Source: Betaproteobacteria bacterium | Lineage (GTDB): Bacteria; Pseudomonadota; Gammaproteobacteria; Burkholderiales; SG8-41 | NCBI GenBank assembly: GCA_016199545.1 | Contig: JACQGN010000002.1 | Location: forward strand, 1-34,533 | Length of the DNA: 34,533 bases | Reading direction: 5' to 3' | Shown: one piece after another, positions 9,544-17,378 of the stretch | How the letters are laid out: the number at the start of each line of letters is the position of its first letter | Position numbering within the stretch: the first letter of the stretch is position 1 | The notes under the pieces: model-generated | Database searches by the model: none | The model's input: the letters and a program-made list of their open reading frames with translations, nothing else | What the model was told of the DNA's origin: nothing | Made by a program: the position numbers and the translations under genes

Positions 9544-10550
9544 AAGCAGCAGTCATTTACGAACATGGCGGTCCCGGGTCGATTCGCATCGAGCCGGATT
9601 TTCCGGACCCGGTGCCGGGCCCCGAGGATGTGCTCGTGCGCGTGCGCGCAACCTCGCTCAACTACCACGACCTTTTCACGCGGCGAGGCATGCCCGGCAT
9701 CAAGGTGCCGATGCCGTGCATCATGGGCATCGACTTCGCGGGCGACATCGTCGAGACCGGATCGAACGTCCGCGACTGGCACGTCGGCGACCGCGTCCTG
9801 ATCGATCCGGTGGACCGCGTGAATCTGGGCGGGCTGATCGGCGAGATGTGGCACGGCGGCCTCGCCGAGCTCTGCAAGGTGCCGACGCACCACCTCGTGC
9901 GCCTCCCGGATGACGTCGGCTACGAGGAGGCCGCGTGCCTGCCCGTCGCGTACGGCACGGCGCTGCGCATGATGTACACGATCGGGCGCGTGAAAACCGG
10001 CGAGAAGGTGCTGATCCTCGGCGCCTCTGGCGGGGTCGGCAGTTGCTGCGTGCAGCTCGCGACGCTCGCCGGCTGCGAGGTGATCGCGTGTTCTTCCAGC
10101 GCGGCGAAGCTCGAGCGGCTGCGCGCGCTCGGCGCCGATCACCTGCTCGACACGGCGAAGCACAAGCTCACCGAGTGGGTATTCGAGAAGTTCGGTAAGC
10201 CCCACCGCCGCCAGTTCACGAAGGGCGTCGACGTCGTGGTCAACTTCACCGGCGGCGATACGTGGGTGCCGTCGCTCAGGATCCTGCACCGGCAGGGCAG
10301 GCTCCTCACCTGCGGCGCGACCGCGGGCTTCGATCCCAGGGAGGACATCCGCTACATTTGGACCTTTGAACTCCAGGTGCTGGGCTCGAACGGCTGGATG
10401 CGGGAAGACATCGAGCAGCTTTTCGAGCTCGTGCGCGCACGTAAGCTCACGCCGGTCATCGAGCGGCGTCACACGCTGGAGGAGGTCAACGCGGCGTTCG
10501 ACGCGCTGGAAAATCGCGAGGTTTTCGGAAAGGTGGTGGTGCAGCCATGA
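9540..10550 (+). CDS. MDR-family quinone oxidoreductase-like dehydrogenase
   Basis: The product has 336 residues. The N-terminal GroES-like domain starts MKAAVIYEHGGPG and has SLNYHDLFTRRG and GIDFAGDIVETG; the nucleotide-binding domain has LILGASGGVGSCCVQLA, typical of NADPH-dependent QOR/enoyl-reductase MDRs. The Cys cluster of the structural zinc lobe is absent, which argues against a classical zinc alcohol dehydrogenase. The probable role is reduction of a quinone, enone or enoyl intermediate. It is the last intact gene of the operon: ATGA overlaps on both sides link it to the second VOC gene and to a truncated seventh reading frame. Confidence 0.88.
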   Translation: MKAAVIYEHGGPGSIRIEPDFPDPVPGPEDVLVRVRATSLNYHDLFTRRGMPGIKVPMPCIMGIDFAGDIVETGSNVRDWHVGDRVLIDPVDRVNLGGLIGEMWHGGLAELCKVPTHHLVRLPDDVGYEEAACLPVAYGTALRMMYTIGRVKTGEKVLILGASGGVGSCCVQLATLAGCEVIACSSSAAKLERLRALGADHLLDTAKHKLTEWVFEKFGKPHRRQFTKGVDVVVNFTGGDTWVPSLRILHRQGRLLTCGATAGFDPREDIRYIWTFELQVLGSNGWMREDIEQLFELVRARKLTPVIERRHTLEEVNAAFDALENREVFGKVVVQP

Positions 10551-10654
10551 GCGACACGACGCCCGAGCGCCTCGACGCGCAGCAGCTCGCGGCGCTCAGA
10601 AAACGTCACCCCCGAATGATTGAGTCGGGGCGGGAATCCGGTGCCCGCGTTTAA
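10547..10654 (+). pseudogene. Truncated seventh operon gene (35 codons)
   Basis: An ATG at 10547 overlaps the MDR stop codon in the same ATGA manner as the upstream operon genes, so a real gene very probably began here. The frame gives MSDTTPERLDAQQLAALRKR, then runs into a REP-like palindrome at about 10601 and stops at 10652. The remaining sequence belongs to an unrelated minus-strand fragment. The remnant is too short to assign to a family. Confidence 0.55.
10601..10638. repeat. REP-like palindrome
   Basis: CCCCGA at 10610-10615 pairs with TCGGGG at 10625-10630 around a 9-nt loop, embedded in CGTCACCCCC...GGGCGGGAATCCGG. This resembles the widespread proteobacterial intergenic repeat of the type GTCATTCCCGC...GCGGGAATCC. 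It lies exactly where the operon breaks off and an unrelated fragment begins. Confidence 0.55.
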
Positions 10655-10950
10655 TCGATAGGCTTCGGCGCCGAGACGCCGAGCTTGTCCGCCCACTTCG
10701 CGAGCTCGGGCATGATGCCCGGATGGAGCGCGACGCCGCTCTCGAGCTGCTGCGCCCGCAGCGCATTGGCGGTATCTCCGGGCATGCGCACGCGCTCCAC
10801 ACCGGGCCGTGGTCGGCTTGCGCGGCACGTATCGGCGAGCCACGACGCCTCCGACGCGAGCGGCGCCGTTCCGGAGAAGAATTCGGGATTCATGACCTGG
10901 AGGAACACCGGCGTGCCGCCCTTGGCCGCTTCCGGGTTAGCCTGACTTAG
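10651..10950 (-). pseudogene. C-terminal fragment of an Ldh2-family malate/lactate/ureidoglycolate dehydrogenase
   Basis: The minus strand reads GGTPVFLQVMNPEFFSG, then SRPRPGVERVRMPGDTANAL, ALRAQQLESGVALHPGIMPE and a C-terminus LAKWADKLGVSAPKPID. The PGVxRVRxPG and LxxGVxLxP pattern matches the last 90-100 residues of Ldh2-family NAD(P)-dependent dehydrogenases (normally about 350 residues). The frame stays open further upstream without any start codon, so the 5' border is uncertain; the catalytic N-terminal two thirds are absent. It is oriented against the preceding operon. Confidence 0.55.
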
Positions 10951-11105
10951 CGCATTCGCTTCGTTTTTCGGGCTGCCACGCAGTGTCGCGCGGCGTAACT
11001 TATTGGTTTTGCTCAGGGCGCTGGCCGCGAATGGCGCGGAAGTGGCTGTAGTGAAGACCTTCGCTGTGGCGTGCGGCGTGCTGGCGCGGATAATCGTGTG
11101 CCAGG

Positions 11106-11648
11106 ATGTTTCTGCGCGCGACCACTCGCAAGAAGGACGGCAAGGAGCACCACTACTTCAGCGTGGTGGAGAACAAGCGCGTGAGCGGGGGACGCCTGCT
11201 GCAGCGGCGCGTGCTGTATCTGGGGGAGATCAATTCCTCGCAGGAGTTCGCGTGGCGCCGCTCGATCGAAGTGTTGGACGAGGCGACGCGAGCGGTACGA
11301 ACGCTCGCGCTGTTTCCCGAGGACCGTTGCGAAGGGGTCGTCCCGGACGCTTCGATCGTGCGCGTGAAGCTGGCGCAGTTGCGGCTGGAGCGGCCGCGGC
11401 AGTGGGGCGCGTGCTGGCTTGCGTTGAGGCTGTGGCAAACCCTGGGGCTCGATGCATTCTGGGGCGAGCGGTTGCCGCCCACGCGCAAAGGCGCGCGCTT
11501 CGATCAGGTGCTGTTGGTGCTGGTGGCCTATCGGCTGCTGTCGCCGGGCAGCGAATGGCGATTGCATCGGCACTGGTTTGAGCGCAGCGCGCTCGCTGAT
11601 CTGCTGCCTTCCTACTCTTCGGGGGCTTTTAGCCACGCAAGCACCTGA
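11106..11648 (+). pseudogene. N-terminal fragment of an IS4-group (IS1634-like) transposase
   Basis: MFLRATTRKKDGKEHHYFSV followed by VENKRVSGGRLLQRRVLYLG and EINSSQEFAWRR is the characteristic N-terminus of the IS1634-like DDE transposases, which normally run to 500-600 residues. Homology appears to stop after ERSALADLL (about base 11606), and the frame then ends in unrelated sequence, so the catalytic domain is missing. I could not define terminal inverted repeats. It sits between other gene fragments, marking an old insertion and deletion scar. The 10951-11105 stretch before it shows no clear gene. Confidence 0.75.
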
Positions 11649-11739
11649 GCCTTGGATATCGGCCTTCAAGCCGGCACGCAAGAATTCGGGTTCGTCACGC
11701 GGCGCGTGCGCCACCCCGAGGCCCCTCCACTGCTTTGTC

Positions 11740-12179
11740 TTTTAAGTGGCTTTCGCAAGAGCGCAAAACCAACCGTGAATTTGCGCTTCTCAAAGCAGTG
11801 AAGCGCTTCATATAGGAAGTGCAGCATGTCGCTCGTCAGCGCCATTGCCACGTGTGCGACAACATGCTGCTGATACTGCTCGGTCAGCCCGTGCCCTTTC
11901 ATGAATTCGAGAATATCGACATTCTCGAATTGATCTTCGTGTCCCTGAACCGCTTTCCGGAAAGCGTTTACAACCTGATGCTGAATACCGGCACAGTCAT
12001 ACTCGACCAGCATATGGGCGATCTGGTCGTGCAAATGGAAGCAGAATTCGTGTGCCTTCCAATGCTTCTCGGGCACGTGCACGAGCCGCTCGGGGTCAAT
12101 CAATCCGAGATTCTTTGCCTGGTGCACTTTGCGCATCACCTTTACCAAATTACGCCTCGCGCTTCGTCGGATCTGCCAT
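11740..12179 (-). pseudogene. Frameshifted and 3'-truncated hypothetical gene
   Basis: A start ATG at 12179-12177 reads MADPTKRE and then hits a stop. One base out, the frame continues RNLVKVMRKVHQAKNLGLI through ALHCFEKRKFTVGFALLRKP to PLK at about 11745. Removing one G near 12156 would join the two frames. After PLK the sequence changes to Ser/Gly/Arg-rich residues that look like foreign DNA, so the C-terminus is lost as well. The family is not recognised; the visible part is rich in His, Phe and Glu and has no membrane segment. Confidence 0.5.
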
Positions 12180-12457
12180 AGAACGCGTGAACGGGCATGA
12201 GCTTCCTGCGTTCTGTTGAGTCCACAATTTAGCCGCTTGGGCTGTGCTATGTTGCGACGGACTGTTCTGGGTCGTTTGTGACCGTTGCCCGACGGTTGCT
12301 TGGGCGGCCAGAAGCTGTGCGTCGCGGCACGGTTTACAGCAATGATTTCGTGGGCAAGACCGTGGCTCTAAACCGAAAAATCGCGCGGATTCGAGCAGAT
12401 TCTCGGGCATTACAAAGCATAGCTAGGTCCAACCCCAAACGGACCCGACCCGCCGCG
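12180..12457. other. Intergenic stretch without recognised feature
   Basis: No ribosome site, conserved frame or strong palindrome was found. It presumably contains the promoter of the broken minus-strand gene and the 3' flank of the ACT gene. Confidence 0.4.
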
Positions 12458-12883
12458 CTATTTCAGCTTCTTCAACGCCGCTATGGCCTTCGCCTGATCG
12501 TCCGCGCTGTCGCACGCAATGTAACTCACGAACTTCCTGCCGATGGCAATTCCGCTGATGCCGCGAAAGCTGATCCCGGCGTCGCCAAGGGTGCGCGCGA
12601 TCTTCGCTCCCAGGGCCGGCCGGTCCGTGCCTTCGATCCGCACGGAATAAATGGTCTGAGGGGTGCCCATGCCCGCTTCCCGGGCGGCGCGGGTCACTTT
12701 GGCGCCCTTGACTGGCGTCACAAACAGCATCCCCTTGCCCGGGTTTTCCGGGGTGCGCCGCGCGAACACCATTTCGAAGTTTGCGCCAGCCTTGGCGAGC
12801 GGCTCGAGCTTGTGGGCTACGCCTCCCGCGCGGTCGTCGATGCTCACCGCCCAGACTTCCGCCTTCGTCGCCTTGAGTGCCAT
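12458..12883 (-). CDS. Small ACT-domain protein
   Basis: The product has 141 residues. The start is ATG 12883, preceded by a perfect AGGAGG (12889-12894 on the complement); a longer upstream frame lacks such a site. The sequence shows two ACT-like beta-alpha-beta halves: AEVWAVSIDDRAGGVAHKLE (residues 8-27) and TIYSVRIEGTDRPALGAKIA, with ALGDAGISFRGISG-like turns in the second. ACT domains bind amino acids and control metabolic enzymes; here no enzyme domain is attached, so it is a stand-alone regulator or ligand binder. It is probably monocistronic. Confidence 0.8.
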   Translation of the reverse strand: MALKATKAEVWAVSIDDRAGGVAHKLEPLAKAGANFEMVFARRTPENPGKGMLFVTPVKGAKVTRAAREAGMGTPQTIYSVRIEGTDRPALGAKIARTLGDAGISFRGISGIAIGRKFVSYIACDSADDQAKAIAALKKLK

Positions 12884-13258
12884 AGCGTCCTCCTCTAGAG
12901 AATGGCCCGCGACCGATAATTTACTCCGATGGGCGCCCGCGCGATATGCTGCCGTCGCTGCGGCACTCTTGGGCCAAGGTCGACCTTCCAAGCGGCCGCT
13001 CAGGGTCGGGAGCGCCAGTTCAGTTTTTTCGGGAGCGGACGGTCAAATCGGAAGCGCTGATTACCACTTCATCAAATCGTTACTGACCGGTATGGCCGAG
13101 GAGCAGACGCTCCGGCAATCACTGCCGACCGTGTCAAAGGGGTCGTACGCTGCCGTTCATGGACGCCCGCTGCCGGATGCTGCCATCTCGCTGTCCGGCG
13201 AAAACTGGGGCACAATCGTGACCAACCTGTGCTACCAGCAGGCCGGTCAAGGATGACC
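12884..13258. promoter_or_regulatory. Intergenic region between divergent ACT and HTH genes
   Basis: This 375-bp stretch holds the ribosome site of the ACT gene at its left edge. At its right edge is the 5' leader of the HTH gene, including the repeat copied at 16.6 kb. No convincing gene lies between; open frames through it have no ribosome site and read as shadows. Confidence 0.4.
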
Positions 13259-13271
13259 ATGCAGACGGACG
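13224..13271 (+). repeat. Direct repeat copy 1 (leader and start of the HTH gene)
   Basis: These 48 bases match 16641-16688 at 44 positions; the last 29 are identical. They contain AAGGA (13248-13252) and the ATG at 13259, so the repeat is the ribosome site and first codons of the HTH gene. Confidence 0.85.
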
Positions 13272-13564
13272 GCGCCAGAAGGGGCGGCACTAAGACGGAG
13301 ATCGTGTTGGCGGCACGGGGCGCAGCGCAAGGCTCCTATACCGCCAAGCAGGGGCAGTACCTCGCCTTCATCTACTACTACACGAAGATCCACGGGCGCT
13401 CGCCCTCGCAAGCTGACATGCAGGGCTATTTCCGGGTTTCGCCGCCCGTGGTCCATCAGATGGTCTTGAACTTGGAGAAGCTGGGGTTTATCGAGAGGAC
13501 ACCAGGCCAGGGCCGCTCGCTCAGGCTGCTGTTGTCCCGCGAGCAACTGCCGGATCTGGTGTGA
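13259..13564 (+). CDS. LexA-like winged-helix DNA-binding protein
   Basis: The product has 101 residues. ATG 13259 is preferred because AAGGA ends 6 bases before it; ATG 13253 would overlap that site. After a short polar N-terminus comes KQGQYLAFIYYYTKIHGRSP, then a helix-turn-helix with PPVVHQMVLNLEKLGFIERT and a wing PGQGRSLRLLL. This matches the DNA-binding half of LexA, without the protease half, so it is likely a small transcription regulator. A hypothetical gene starts 4 bp after its stop. Its leader is duplicated at 16.6 kb, where a deleted second copy of the cassette remains. Confidence 0.8.
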   Translation: MQTDGARRGGTKTEIVLAARGAAQGSYTAKQGQYLAFIYYYTKIHGRSPSQADMQGYFRVSPPVVHQMVLNLEKLGFIERTPGQGRSLRLLLSREQLPDLV

Positions 13565-13568
13565 GAGC

Positions 13569-14006
13569 ATGATGGGATTATCGTGCCGCATGTTTCTGCT
13601 TGACCAGGACGACGGTCTGTATCGCCTGCCGAACACCAGATTCGAGCAGATGCTCCGGGATCCGGCAAGCTACCGCTTGCCCCGTTTCGCCGGTGCTCGG
13701 GTGCGCATGGCCGAGGTCGTCGTAGAGTGTCTGGACCGCCAGGCGATTCGCGTCATTTGGACCACGTTCGGTCTTCTCACCTTTGACGGCGAAGGGCGCT
13801 TTCGCTCCAGCGCATTCGACCGCCACCAACGGGCGCGCGCAGAACTGGCGTTGACTCCGCTGATCGCTGAGCCTGGGAGCGCAGCGACGGTCGTCGATGC
13901 AGCCAACCGCTTCGTCGCCCAAGGTGGGCGTTGGGCGCCTTCGAGAACGCTGGCGCGTCTCATTGACGAGGCCGCCCTGGGGCGAGTGAAATGCCCGCGA
14001 CTGTAG
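13569..14006 (+). CDS. Hypothetical protein paired with the LexA-like regulator
   Basis: Up to 145 residues from ATG 13569; ATG 13590 (MFLLDQDDGLYRLP) is an equally possible start. The protein is soluble with a conserved-looking core: RLPRFAGARVRMAEVVVECL, RVIWTTFGLLTFDGEG and a C-terminal VDAANRFVAQGGRWAPSRTL. No family is recognised. It begins 4 bp after the HTH stop and is presumably co-transcribed. The deletion scar at 16.6 kb joins the HTH start to the DDGLY codons of this gene, showing that the two genes once occurred together twice. Confidence 0.65.
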   Translation: MMGLSCRMFLLDQDDGLYRLPNTRFEQMLRDPASYRLPRFAGARVRMAEVVVECLDRQAIRVIWTTFGLLTFDGEGRFRSSAFDRHQRARAELALTPLIAEPGSAATVVDAANRFVAQGGRWAPSRTLARLIDEAALGRVKCPRL

Positions 14007-14144
14007 GTCAGTCGTTACCGATACCTCGGGCTGGGCAAGCGGCTGCCCGGGAGCGTTCTCAGTAGGTGTTTCGGGGCTCCGCGCCTTGTCGTTTGCATTA
14101 CCCCTGACTGCCTGCCCATCCCGTTGCGGAAGCTGTAGCGACAC

Positions 14145-14357
14145 TCAGGCATTTCCCAGGTTATCGAGAAGTTCCAAGGCGCGTTTGGCGTTGCCCGACC
14201 TTGCGCGTATTTCGAATCGCAGCCGCGCGTCGTGGTTGGCCAAGGCAATAGTCGCCAGTTCATCGATCAGCTTGTTGACGCTGATCTTCCGGGCCTCGGC
14301 CAAGGCCTTCAGTCTCTCATGCTTGTCGTCGGGCAGGCGGATAGTCAGGGTCGACAT
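14145..14357 (-). CDS. Ribbon-helix-helix type antitoxin
   Basis: The product has 70 residues starting at ATG 14357. The opening MSTLTIRLPDDKHERLKALA has the beta-strand pattern of ribbon-helix-helix DNA-binding proteins (TLTIRLPDD), followed by helices EARKISVNKLIDELATIAL. The ATG lies 13 bp inside the 3' end of the PIN gene, so the two are translated together. By family and pairing it should neutralise the PIN toxin and repress the operon. Confidence 0.8.
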   Translation of the reverse strand: MSTLTIRLPDDKHERLKALAEARKISVNKLIDELATIALANHDARLRFEIRARSGNAKRALELLDNLGNA

Positions 14358-14779
14358 GGGTAAGCCTCCAAACACTGTTCTGGCGTCAAAATTTTCAGCG
14401 ACGGAAACCGCAGTTCCCCGCGCGCCAGATCGCGGGTATTGCGCGTTACGATCGCCATGGCGTTGCCCGCCACGGCGAGTTCCACCAAGTGGTTGTCGGC
14501 TTCGTCCGGCAGATTTGGCCGCCAAGCGAAAAATACCTCCACCCACCGGCACACGCTCAGAAAGCCGTCGAACATCTCGTCCCGCTCCCTGGCCGGGAGC
14601 AGCGAATCGCCCCACAGCGCTTTCCGCGACAGTACGTCCTCATATTCGGCAAACAGCGCTGCGCCGATCAACGGCTGGTATTCCCCGGCTAGACAGGCGC
14701 GCACAACACGACGTGGCGCACCGCCCTGCTTCAGCAACGAACCGACCAACACATTCGTATCCACAACCAGCGGAAGCAC
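14345..14779 (-). CDS. PIN-domain toxin (COG1569-like)
   Basis: The product has 144 residues with a GTG start at 14779. The PIN core is visible: LVVDTNVL (D7), FAEYEDVLSRK (acidic helix), LPDEADNHLVELA and IVTRNTRDL. These acidic residues form the metal-dependent ribonuclease site of PIN toxins. The toxin gene precedes its antitoxin here, the reverse of the usual vapBC order. No clear operator palindrome was found upstream. Confidence 0.8.
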   Translation of the reverse strand: MLPLVVDTNVLVGSLLKQGGAPRRVVRACLAGEYQPLIGAALFAEYEDVLSRKALWGDSLLPARERDEMFDGFLSVCRWVEVFFAWRPNLPDEADNHLVELAVAGNAMAIVTRNTRDLARGELRFPSLKILTPEQCLEAYPCRP

Positions 14780-14950
14780 ACAGATATGATAGCGCCGACG
14801 CCATCATCTCACAAGGCGCTTTGCGCGATAGACGCGTTTTGTGGCATGAAGGACAAAGCCCTATCACTTCGCCCCTTCTTTGCTCTTATTCCTGTGTTTC
14901 AGCAGACCATCACCGCGATAAACCACCGGCCATGAACTGCCGTAATAGGG

Positions 14951-15937
14951 TCACCGCGCTTTAATACCGGCGCGTTTCACCACGTCCGCCCATTTCTTCA
15001 TATCGTTGAGCATGAATTGACGGAACTCTTCGGGCGTGCTGCTGACGGCCTCGGAGCCGTTGTTTCTCATGGTCTTGATGAATTCGGGCGACTTCACAAG
15101 GGACAGGATTCCGGCGTGTATCTTTGCAACCAGCGGGTTGGGCATCTTCGCCGGCCCCGCCACGCCATACCAGCCCACCACCTCGAATCCGGGCAACACC
15201 TCGCTAAGCGACGGGATGTCCGGCGCCGTCACGAGGCGCTTGGGTGTGCTCACCGCAATGGCACGCAGCTTGCCCGCGCGCACTTGACCAAACGCGCCCG
15301 TCAGCCCCATGAAGTTGAAGTGATATTCCCCGCCCAGCAGGCCGACGATTGCCGGCCCCGTCCCTTTGTAAGGAATATGCTGTGCCTGGAACCCGGCCAT
15401 GAGCTTGAAGAGCTCTCCTGCAAGATGGCCACCGCTACCGATGCCGGCCGAGCCGATGTTGATCGGGTCCTTGGTGGTTTTGGCCCACTGCACGAATTCC
15501 TTGGCGTTTTTCACCGGGTGCGACGGGTTGACGACCAGCAGCAGGCCGCCCTCCGTCATCTGGGTAATCGGCGTAAAGTCGTCTACCGGGTGATACGGCA
15601 GCTTGGCAATGAGGGCCGCATTCACAGTGTGTTGATGGTAGGCCATGAACAGCGTGTGGCCGTCGGGTGCGGCGTTCTTGGTGATCTCTGCGCCATTCAC
15701 ACCAGAAGCACTGCCGCGGTTATCCACGATGGCCGGTTGACCCCAGGCCTTGTTCAGATGCGTTGCGAGCAGCCGGGCGAGAAAATCCGTCGTGCCGCCT
15801 GGATTCGCCGGCGTGATGAGGCGGATCGAGCGGCTCGGATAATTGTCCGCAGCCTGCGCGGGCGCCATCGGAATGGCCAAGCCCAACGCGACCAGCAGCA
15901 AAGGTAGTTTCTTACGGCAACCGGAAATGATATTCAT
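14951..15937 (-). CDS. Bug/TctC family periplasmic substrate-binding protein
   Basis: The product has 328 residues. The signal peptide has basic residues (CRKK), then LPLLLVALGLAIPMAPAQA, with cleavage near residue 29. Family marks: YPSRSIRLITPANPGGTTDF, VDNRGSASG, NAAPDGHTLF, INIGSAGIGSGGH and IPYKGTGPA. A ribosome site of the GAGGAAG type lies just before the ATG. No transporter or enzyme gene is adjacent on the same strand, so it appears to be an orphan receptor; its ligand cannot be predicted. Confidence 0.9.
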   Translation of the reverse strand: MNIISGCRKKLPLLLVALGLAIPMAPAQAADNYPSRSIRLITPANPGGTTDFLARLLATHLNKAWGQPAIVDNRGSASGVNGAEITKNAAPDGHTLFMAYHQHTVNAALIAKLPYHPVDDFTPITQMTEGGLLLVVNPSHPVKNAKEFVQWAKTTKDPINIGSAGIGSGGHLAGELFKLMAGFQAQHIPYKGTGPAIVGLLGGEYHFNFMGLTGAFGQVRAGKLRAIAVSTPKRLVTAPDIPSLSEVLPGFEVVGWYGVAGPAKMPNPLVAKIHAGILSLVKSPEFIKTMRNNGSEAVSSTPEEFRQFMLNDMKKWADVVKRAGIKAR

Positions 15938-16105
15938 TGCTTCTTCCTCGTTAAGCTTGTGGACTTAAGAATACCTCACTGTGAAACGCGCGCCTGAGCG
16001 TACGTAGAATGTGGATTTCAGTGAACTCGAGCTGCCCGTACCGACCGCGCATCCGGGCGTGCTCGATCCGGACAGGCGGCGATCCCGCCCGCCGCCCCTG
16101 GATGA

Positions 16106-16435
16106 TCAGGGTGCGATGCGCCCGGTGGTCCTTGTCAATCTGCGAAATATCTGCGCGTTGGGGCAGAAGCTATCGTCGCCTTCGGCTTTTCCGGCGAGCC
16201 ACCTGTCGCACAAGGCCTCGAACCGGCACTTTTGGCACCGGCTCCGCACATCTTGCATGATGGCCTCGGTGTCACCACGCCTGGCAACTTCGGGATCCAC
16301 GCCGGCACGCGCGAGCATGTGCACCATGCGCCTTTCCGAGACAGCCGCCAGGTATCTAAAAAACCACACGACCAGGACAACGCTCACCGCTATCATGATG
16401 ATGGCCACGCCGATCTCGAACAATGTTGGGTTCAT
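16106..16435 (-). CDS. DUF6455 family membrane-anchored Cys-rich protein
   Basis: The product has 109 residues. A single membrane segment lies at about residues 8-28 (EIGVAIIMIAVSVVLVVWFF). The soluble part has the DUF6455 pattern: MLARAGVDPEVARR, C67-x2-C70, C76 in FEALCDRWLAG, and C91 in FCPNAQIF. The four Cys suggest a metal or disulfide site, but the function is unknown. A GGAG ribosome site precedes the ATG at 16435. It stands alone. Confidence 0.75.
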   Translation of the reverse strand: MNPTLFEIGVAIIMIAVSVVLVVWFFRYLAAVSERRMVHMLARAGVDPEVARRGDTEAIMQDVRSRCQKCRFEALCDRWLAGKAEGDDSFCPNAQIFRRLTRTTGRIAP

Positions 16436-16450
16436 GGTTCAGTTCTCCTA

Positions 16451-16479
16451 TTGACAACGGTAAGTCCGGTCCCTACAAC
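16451..16479 (+). promoter_or_regulatory. Strong sigma-70-like promoter facing the deleted HTH cassette
   Basis: TTGACA (16451-16456), exactly 17 bp, then TACAAC (16474-16479). It points right, into 16480-16740, where only the remnant HTH start is found. The rest of this interval (16436-16741) shows no other gene. Confidence 0.45.
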
Positions 16480-16640
16480 CCCTTCCGCTACCGGGGGCAT
16501 GGGACACCCTTTTGCACACGGTATCGTCCGGCCGGAGCGGCGGCGCTGCTTTGAGATACATCAACAAATTGCGTGAATCGGCCTTATGTTCATGCCTGCT
16601 CCCGCCTCCCCGGGAGAAAACCGCGATCCAAGCTGGTGTT

Positions 16641-16702
16641 AACCTGTGGTATCAGAAGACCGGTCAAGGATGACCATGCAGACGGACGACGGTCTGTATT
16701 GA
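16641..16702 (+). pseudogene. Deleted second copy of the HTH cassette
   Basis: 16641-16688 repeats the HTH leader and start at 13224-13271 (44 of 48 identical), and 16684-16699 repeats 13607-13622 of the downstream gene. The two parts share GGACG at the joint. The result is an 8-codon frame (MQTDDGLY, 16676-16702). A simple deletion of about 340 bp between two GGACG sites in an ancestral second cassette explains it. Confidence 0.7.
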
Positions 16703-16741
16703 CGGCCAGGAAAGTTCTTTACGCTCCGCGTTTGTGCAGGT

Positions 16742-17122
16742 CTACAGGCGATGTGTGCCGTCAAGTCTTGCAAGATTCCGGTCGAAGGTGCCGAGCGGTA
16801 AATGACCGGCTTTGCGGGCAATTTCCAGAACGAGACAATCGGAGAAGCCCAGTGAGGGGCGGGAGCGGAAATGATCCAACGCCAGTGCGACGACATCTGC
16901 ATCCTGGAGCGTCAATTCCTTGTGATTCAGCATTCGGTCGATCGCGTTCGCGATCTGCGCCGGTGAGCGATTGTAAACCGCGTCGAGAACCCATAGCGTT
17001 TCTGCCAGCACGAGGTGAGACACCCACGCCCCTCGTGCAACAAACGCCTCCGCAGCATTTACCTGATCCGCATCGTCACGCACGACCAGTCGCACTAGAA
17101 GATTGGTATCAACGGCGTGCAT
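16742..17122 (-). CDS. vapC: VapC-like PIN-domain toxin
   Basis: The product has 126 residues. PIN catalytic acids are all visible: D5 in AVDTNLLVR, E41 in LAETLWVL, D95 in GFSDCLVLEIA and D114 in TFDRN. These coordinate the metal of a sequence-specific RNase that cleaves tRNA or rRNA in studied VapC toxins. Its start overlaps the end of the AbrB-type antitoxin gene by 14 bp, the normal vapBC order. Confidence 0.88.
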   Translation of the reverse strand: MHAVDTNLLVRLVVRDDADQVNAAEAFVARGAWVSHLVLAETLWVLDAVYNRSPAQIANAIDRMLNHKELTLQDADVVALALDHFRSRPSLGFSDCLVLEIARKAGHLPLGTFDRNLARLDGTHRL

Positions 17123-17372
17123 GCTTCTGCCGGATGTGCTTTCTGATGCCTTCCTTCACGCTTGCGGATGCTTTTCGCTCGGGGCTGCCGTCGGGAAACA
17201 GCGCCGCGCGCACATCCGCTGAGGTGTGCCGCCCGGCTCTCCGGACGATAATCTCATCGTTCTTCTCGTCCCACTCGAGGATGGATCCAGGCCCGACCCC
17301 GAGTTTCTTGCGAATTTCGACGGGCACGGAAATCTGGCCCTGGGCGGTCAGTTTGGATTGGGCGAGCGGCAT
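17109..17372 (-). CDS. vapB: AbrB/MazE-type VapB antitoxin
   Basis: The product has 87 residues. The N-terminal swapped-hairpin domain reads SKLTAQGQISVPVEIRKKLG then VGPGSILEWDEKNDEIIVRR, typical of AbrB/SpoVT antitoxins. The C-terminal tail (basic, residues 50-87) should wrap the toxin. The start at 17372 follows a perfect 20-bp palindrome by 6 bases, the expected autoregulatory operator. Confidence 0.88.
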   Translation of the reverse strand: MPLAQSKLTAQGQISVPVEIRKKLGVGPGSILEWDEKNDEIIVRRAGRHTSADVRAALFPDGSPERKASASVKEGIRKHIRQKHARR

Positions 17373-17378
17373 GGTTAG

